Origin: Mycobacterium sp.
Lineage (GTDB): Bacteria > Actinomycetota > Actinomycetes > Mycobacteriales > Mycobacteriaceae
Direction of reading: 5' to 3'
DNA: 39,193 bases
NCBI GenBank assembly: GCA_011620645.1
Contig: WOYS01000034.1
Coordinates: 1 to 39,193 of the forward strand
Part shown: positions 35,917-39,193 of the stretch, piece by piece
How the letters are laid out: every line of letters begins with the position of its first letter
How positions within the stretch are numbered: position 1 is the stretch's first letter
Translations under genes and position numbers: made by a program
Notes under the pieces: generated by a model
What the model was told of the DNA's origin: nothing
The model's input: the letters and a program-made list of their open reading frames with translations, nothing else
Database searches by the model: none

Positions 35917-36619
35917 GCCCGGCATCCCACAGCGCGGCCAGGCATGCCGCGCCGAGTACCGCGGGGTCGGCACCCATCTCGTCGAGCGTCACGGTGCGCA
36001 GTGCCGCGTGCTGGGCGGCCGCGACCCACTCGACCGCAACATCTGCCGGGTGAACCGGGTCGTCGACGGCGGCCACGACGCCCATCGGCACCGTCAGTGC
36101 CGTCAGCTCCTCGACCGTCGGGGCCACGAACTCGGCCGCTTCGGCGATCGAGTCCGGCAGGCTCGGCCATTGGGCCAACCAGGACCGGGTCAGCTCGGCA
36201 GCCAGCCAGGGCGGGCTGCCCGCCTGCATCTCGGCGATGGTGGCGGCGAGTCCGTTCTCACGCAGCTGCGCCGACGAATGGCGCGCGATCAGCGCCGCGG
36301 GCGCGTTTCCGGGCTCACCGGACCAGGCTGGCAGCGCCGCCAGCACGGCCACCGCCTGCCGGGGATGGTGCAGCGCCCACGCGGTGGCTACCGCGGCTCC
36401 GATCGACACCCCGCCGACTGCAATCGGCGCCTCGCCGCGCGCGGCCTCGTCGAGCGCGGCGAGATACCCGGCGACCAGCCGGTTCGGGTCGGGCGCAGGT
36501 GTGACGACCACCGCCCCGGCGTCGTGCAGAGCACCGGAAAACGCCCGGTAGACGTAGTCGTCATCGGATCCGGTCCCGGCCAGCAGAACCGTTGTCACCC
36601 CGCGCAAGTTGACCGCCAT
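35903..36619 (-). CDS. Alpha/beta hydrolase-like protein (Rv2695-like)
   Basis: This protein of about 238 residues begins with a strand/turn VTTVLLAGTGSDDDYVYRAF and has a nucleophile-elbow-like GGVSIGAAVATAWAL with Ser in place for catalysis. Acid and histidine residues (for example in VVAAVDDPVHPADVA) complete a likely triad. Start ATG 36619; a GTG at 36622 is adjacent. No clear ribosome site. It is divergent from the OB-fold gene and convergent with DUF3710. Substrate unknown. Confidence 0.85.
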   Translation of the reverse strand: MAVNLRGVTTVLLAGTGSDDDYVYRAFSGALHDAGAVVVTPAPDPNRLVAGYLAALDEAARGEAPIAVGGVSIGAAVATAWALHHPRQAVAVLAALPAWSGEPGNAPAALIARHSSAQLRENGLAATIAEMQAGSPPWLAAELTRSWLAQWPSLPDSIAEAAEFVAPTVEELTALTVPMGVVAAVDDPVHPADVAVEWVAAAQHAALRTVTLDEMGADPAVLGAACLAALWDAGPSLR

Positions 36620-36681
36620 CACACGATGGTGCCGGGTCGGTTTCGGACCAGCAGCATCGGCCCCCGCGTGACGTGGCGAAT

Positions 36682-36709
36682 CGGAACCAACAGGTCTACG
36701 GTGGCGTTG
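36682..36709 (+). promoter_or_regulatory. SigE/SigH-like promoter candidate for the OB-fold gene
   Basis: CGGAACC (36682-36688), 16 bases and CGTTG (36705-36709) follow the same pattern and spacing as the sigB promoter. A start near 36716 leaves a 37-base leader before the ATG at 36753. Confidence 0.5.
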
Positions 36710-36752
36710 GTCAGGTAGTGGATCCACGACGGGTTCACGGCAGGGAGAGGTC

Positions 36753-37124
36753 ATGGCTACGGCCGAAGGGTATCTGCGCCGGCTAACCCGCCGGCTGACG
36801 GAAGACCCCGAACAGCTCGACGTCGAGGAACTCGGCGACGAGGCGGCAGGCACCGGCGCGCAGAAGGCGATCGACTGTCAGCGTGGCCAGGAAGTCACCA
36901 TGGTCGGCACCCTGCGCAGCGTCGAGTGCAACGGTAAGGGCTGCGTCGGCGGCATGCGTGCCGAACTGTTCGACGGCACCGACGTGGTGATGTTGGTGTG
37001 GCTGGGGCAGCGCCGCATCCCGGGCATCGAGACGGGCCGCACGCTGCGCGTGCACGGGCGTCTCGGAAAGCTGGACAACGGCGCCAAGGCCATCTATAAC
37101 CCGCTCTACGAGATTCAGAAGTGA
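36753..37124 (+). CDS. OB-fold nucleic-acid-binding-like protein (Rv2694c-like)
   Basis: This 123-residue protein has an N-terminal helix with many Arg (LRRLTRRLTEDPEQ) and an OB-fold-like core, EVTMVGTLRSVECNGKGCVGGM, AELFDGTDVVMLVWLGQRRIPGIETGRTLRVHGRLG. The fold suggests single-stranded nucleic acid or protein binding; no function is known. ATG with GGCAGGGAGAGG upstream. The next gene's GTG overlaps its stop by 4 bases, so the pair is coupled. Confidence 0.88.
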   Translation: MATAEGYLRRLTRRLTEDPEQLDVEELGDEAAGTGAQKAIDCQRGQEVTMVGTLRSVECNGKGCVGGMRAELFDGTDVVMLVWLGQRRIPGIETGRTLRVHGRLGKLDNGAKAIYNPLYEIQK

Positions 37125-37789
37125 CGGAGCCTGCATCCGCGACGGCAGAAGGCACTGAGCAGCCGCCCAGGAAGGGCGCCCAGGCCGTACTGGAGCAGAT
37201 GGGCGGCGTCAGCGGCCTGATCTACTCATCCCTTCCGGTAATGGTGTTCGTGCCGGTATCCACCAACTTCGGTCTGCTGCCCGCGATCTACGCCGCCCTC
37301 GGGGTGGCGGCGCTCGTCCTGGTCTGGCGGCTGATCCGCAAGGAGTCGCTGCAACCGGCCGTGTCGGGTTTCGTGGGCGTCGGCATCAGCGCCCTCATCG
37401 CCTGGTATATGGGCGAATCCAAGGGCTTTTTCCTCTACGGTATCTACACGAATCTCGTCTATGCGGGCATCTTTACGTTGTCGCTGCTGATCCGGCGCCC
37501 GCTGGTCGGCTATGTCTGGGGTTGGGTGAGCGGGCACGGTCATGATTGGCGCGGAGTGCGCAAGGCGGTTCATATCTTTGACGCAGCCACGTTTGTGTGG
37601 GTGCTCGTCTTCGCGTCGCGCTACATCGTGCAGAACCATCTCTATGACAACGACGAGGTCGGCCTGCTCGGGGTCGCGCGAATCGCCATGGGCTGGCCGC
37701 TGACCGGCCTGGCCGCCGTCATCACCTACTTCGTCATCCGCACCGCACAGCGCGCCTTGCAGGCCGAGACGGCCGCTCAGCGGGCCTGA
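37121..37789 (+). CDS. DUF3159 membrane protein (Rv2693c-like)
   Basis: This 222-residue membrane protein has an acidic N-terminus and about five or six helices (for example LIYSSLPVMVFVPVSTNF, IYAALGVAALVLVWRLI, FVGVGISALIAWYMG, LVYAGIFTLSLLI, and VARIAMGWPLTGLAAVITYFV). Conserved sequence HDWRGVRKAVHIFDAATFVWV is part of DUF3159. The GTG start overlaps the OB-fold gene's stop (GTGA). Its end overlaps the convergent ceoC by 13 bases. Function unknown; next to the Trk genes it could be linked to ion handling, a guess only. Confidence 0.88.
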   Translation: MTEPASATAEGTEQPPRKGAQAVLEQMGGVSGLIYSSLPVMVFVPVSTNFGLLPAIYAALGVAALVLVWRLIRKESLQPAVSGFVGVGISALIAWYMGESKGFFLYGIYTNLVYAGIFTLSLLIRRPLVGYVWGWVSGHGHDWRGVRKAVHIFDAATFVWVLVFASRYIVQNHLYDNDEVGLLGVARIAMGWPLTGLAAVITYFVIRTAQRALQAETAAQRA

Positions 37790-38442
37790 GGGTGCAGCAG
37801 CAGCTCGCGTAGTTCGTCCTCGGCGTCGGTGGTGGCCACGAATACCAGCTCATCGCCGCCCTCCAGCGGTTCGTCGCCCTCGGGCACGATGACCCGGGGC
37901 CCGCGCAGAATCGTCACCAAGGACGCGTCCTGCGGCAGATTGAGCCGTTTGACGGCCTTGCCGCCCCATGGGGTGTCATCGGGCAGCGTGATCTCGACCA
38001 GATTCGCGTGACCCTTGCGGAAGCTCAGCAGTCGCACCAGGTCACCCACCGCGACGGCCTCCTCGACCAGCGAGGCCAGCATGCGCGGGGTGGACACCGC
38101 GACGTCGACACCCCAGTTCTCGTCGAACAGCCACTCGTTGCGCGGGTCGTTGACCCGCGCCACCACCCGCGCCACGGCGAATTCGGTCTTGGCCAGCAGG
38201 CTGAGCACCACGTTGGCCTTGTCATCGCCCGTCGCGGCGATGACGACGTCGAAGTCCTCCAACTTCACCGACTCCAGCAGGCTAAGCTCGCAGGCATCGC
38301 CAAGTCGCCAGTGGGCGGCAGGTATGGCGTCGACGTCGATGTGTGTGGGGTCGCGCTCCAGCAGCGTGACATCGTGGCTGGCGACCAGCTCACGGGCGAT
38401 GGAACGGCCGACGGCGCCGGCACCGGCAATGGCAACTTTCAT
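37777..38442 (-). CDS. ceoC: TrkA-type potassium uptake regulatory protein CeoC
   Basis: This 221-residue cytoplasmic subunit binds NAD(H) or another nucleotide and regulates potassium uptake. RCK_N Rossmann motif GAGAVGRSIARELV lies at residues 7-20, with ATGDDKANVVLSLLAKTEF later in the domain. A C-terminal RCK_C (TrkA-C) domain has KGHANLVEITLPDDTPWGG. The ATG at 38442 lies 5 bases after the ceoB stop. The frame reaching upstream to 38754 is antisense noise over ceoB. It is paired with ceoB as in M. tuberculosis. Confidence 0.93.
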   Translation of the reverse strand: MKVAIAGAGAVGRSIARELVASHDVTLLERDPTHIDVDAIPAAHWRLGDACELSLLESVKLEDFDVVIAATGDDKANVVLSLLAKTEFAVARVVARVNDPRNEWLFDENWGVDVAVSTPRMLASLVEEAVAVGDLVRLLSFRKGHANLVEITLPDDTPWGGKAVKRLNLPQDASLVTILRGPRVIVPEGDEPLEGGDELVFVATTDAEDELRELLLHPQAR

Positions 38443-38447
38443 GAGCG

Positions 38448-39113
38448 TTAGCTGTCCTCGCTGGGTGGCAGGGCCGACATCGCGAGGGCCTCGGCGATGT
38501 GTCCGGAGATCGCGGCGATGAACACGTGGTCTCCGGCCTGGATGATGGTCTTGGCGTTGGGCAGCAGGCCGGTGCCCAGCCGCAACATGAAGGCCACCCG
38601 GCCGCCGGTGGCGGCCTCCAGTTCGGTCACCGAATGGCCGGCCCACTCCTCGTGCAGTGGCAGCTCGGCTACTCCGACGTTGCCCGACGGATCGCGCCAC
38701 TTGGTGGTCTCGGATTCCCGGGTGAGCACGTTGAGCAGGCGATCGGTCGTCCACGATACGGTGGCCACGGTCGGGATGCCCAGCCGTTCGTAGACGGCCG
38801 CGCGCTTGGCGTCATAGATACGCGCGACGACGCGTTCGATTCCGTAAGTCTCGCGTGCGACCCGAGCCGCGATGATGTTCGAATTGTCACCGGAGGACAC
38901 CGCGGCGAACGCGCCGGCCTCCTGGATCCCGGCCCGCAGCAGCACATCCCGGTCGAATCCCATCCCGAGCACCCGCTCACCGGGGAACTCGGGGGACAGC
39001 CGGTTGAACGCGGTGGCGTCCCGGTCGATGACGGCCACCTCATGGCCGATTCGGCCCAGCCCGTCCGCCAGCGACGCGCCGACCCGGCCGCACCCCATCA
39101 CCACTACCCGCAC
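38448..39113 (-). CDS. ceoB: TrkA-type potassium uptake regulatory protein CeoB
   Basis: This 221-residue protein is the partner of CeoC. Rossmann motif GCGRVGASLADGLGRIGH starts at residue 7, followed by SSGDNSNIIAARVARETYGI and a TrkA-C domain (EWAGHSVTELEAATGGRVAFM). The GTG at 39113 has AGAGAGG upstream and gives the normal family length; an ATG at 39179 would run through the 16-bp repeat and is unlikely. It is the first gene of the pair. Confidence 0.93.
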   Translation of the reverse strand: MRVVVMGCGRVGASLADGLGRIGHEVAVIDRDATAFNRLSPEFPGERVLGMGFDRDVLLRAGIQEAGAFAAVSSGDNSNIIAARVARETYGIERVVARIYDAKRAAVYERLGIPTVATVSWTTDRLLNVLTRESETTKWRDPSGNVGVAELPLHEEWAGHSVTELEAATGGRVAFMLRLGTGLLPNAKTIIQAGDHVFIAAISGHIAEALAMSALPPSEDS

Positions 39114-39138
39114 TCTCGGTCCTCTCTGGCTGTCCAGG

Positions 39139-39170
39139 AATACCGTGACATTGAAATACCGTGACATTGA
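39139..39170. repeat. 16-bp perfect tandem duplication upstream of ceoB
   Basis: AATACCGTGACATTGA occurs twice in a row at 39139-39154 and 39155-39170, 25 bases before the ceoB start. It falls in the leader or promoter of ceoBC. No protein site is known for it. Confidence 0.9.
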
Positions 39171-39193
39171 ACACGCCATTGCGCCAGCGCACC

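Noticed and set aside
1-39193. CRISPR arrays, tRNA/rRNA genes, IS elements, prophage genes
   Set aside because: No repeat-spacer pattern, RNA gene sequence, transposase or phage protein was recognised anywhere in the window.

Overview
The window reads as chromosomal DNA of a mycobacterium, most likely a rapid grower (Mycolicibacterium type). It is GC-rich and densely coded, uses many GTG starts, and its gene order matches the recA-to-trkA/ceoB segment of M. tuberculosis (Rv2737c back to Rv2691) by recalled gene order. It carries mycobacterial hallmarks such as ideR-sigB, sigA-ppgK, lexA/Rv2719c and cei. recA has no intein, and a four-gene glutamate-type ABC transporter and a BisC-like molybdoenzyme sit where M. 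tuberculosis has other genes. No tRNA, rRNA, IS element, prophage or CRISPR array was seen.

Layout. 1-1740: recA-recX behind a dual DNA-damage promoter region. 1737-4864 (minus): gluABCD uptake system. 4922-7038: miaB and a membrane protein. 7035-8402 (minus): DUF349 protein. 8594-13368: DMT-type permease, LigB-like protein, miaA, dapF, hflX. 13355-15667 (minus): molybdopterin oxidoreductase. 15926-17956: secreted LGFP-repeat membrane protein. 17963-19875: lexA, divergent chiZ-like gene, nrdR. 19880-24123 (minus): sthA, PAC2 protein, alpha/beta hydrolase, and a frameshifted PhzF gene. 24304-25344: DUF4192. 25361-27169 (minus): ideR and sigB. 27317-29712: small conserved proteins and BrkB. 29733-32098 (minus): sigA and ppgK. 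32217-37789: suhB, cei (minus), DUF4193, DUF3093 (minus), dut, DUF3710, a hydrolase (minus), an OB-fold protein and DUF3159. 37777-39113 (minus): the TrkA-type potassium pair ceoB/ceoC.

Common themes are genome maintenance (recA, recX, lexA, dut, nrdR, chiZ-like division control), tRNA modification (miaA, miaB), and sigma-factor and metal control (sigA, sigB, ideR). Regulatory sequence is the most informative part beyond gene calls. recA and the chiZ-like gene both carry a LexA box plus a PafBC-type (RecA-independent) promoter. lexA looks leaderless, with its LexA box over the -35. sigB, a 63-aa zinc-motif protein and the OB-fold gene share a SigE/SigH-like promoter pattern.

The window is mainly conserved core genome. 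I found no convincing new defence, mobile or biosynthetic system. The points most worth checking are the broken phzF, two short tandem duplications at gene starts, paired DnaA-box-like sites before sthA/DUF4192, a CRP-like site before cei/DUF4193, several perfect inverted repeats in promoter regions, and tail-to-tail gene overlaps at six convergent borders.
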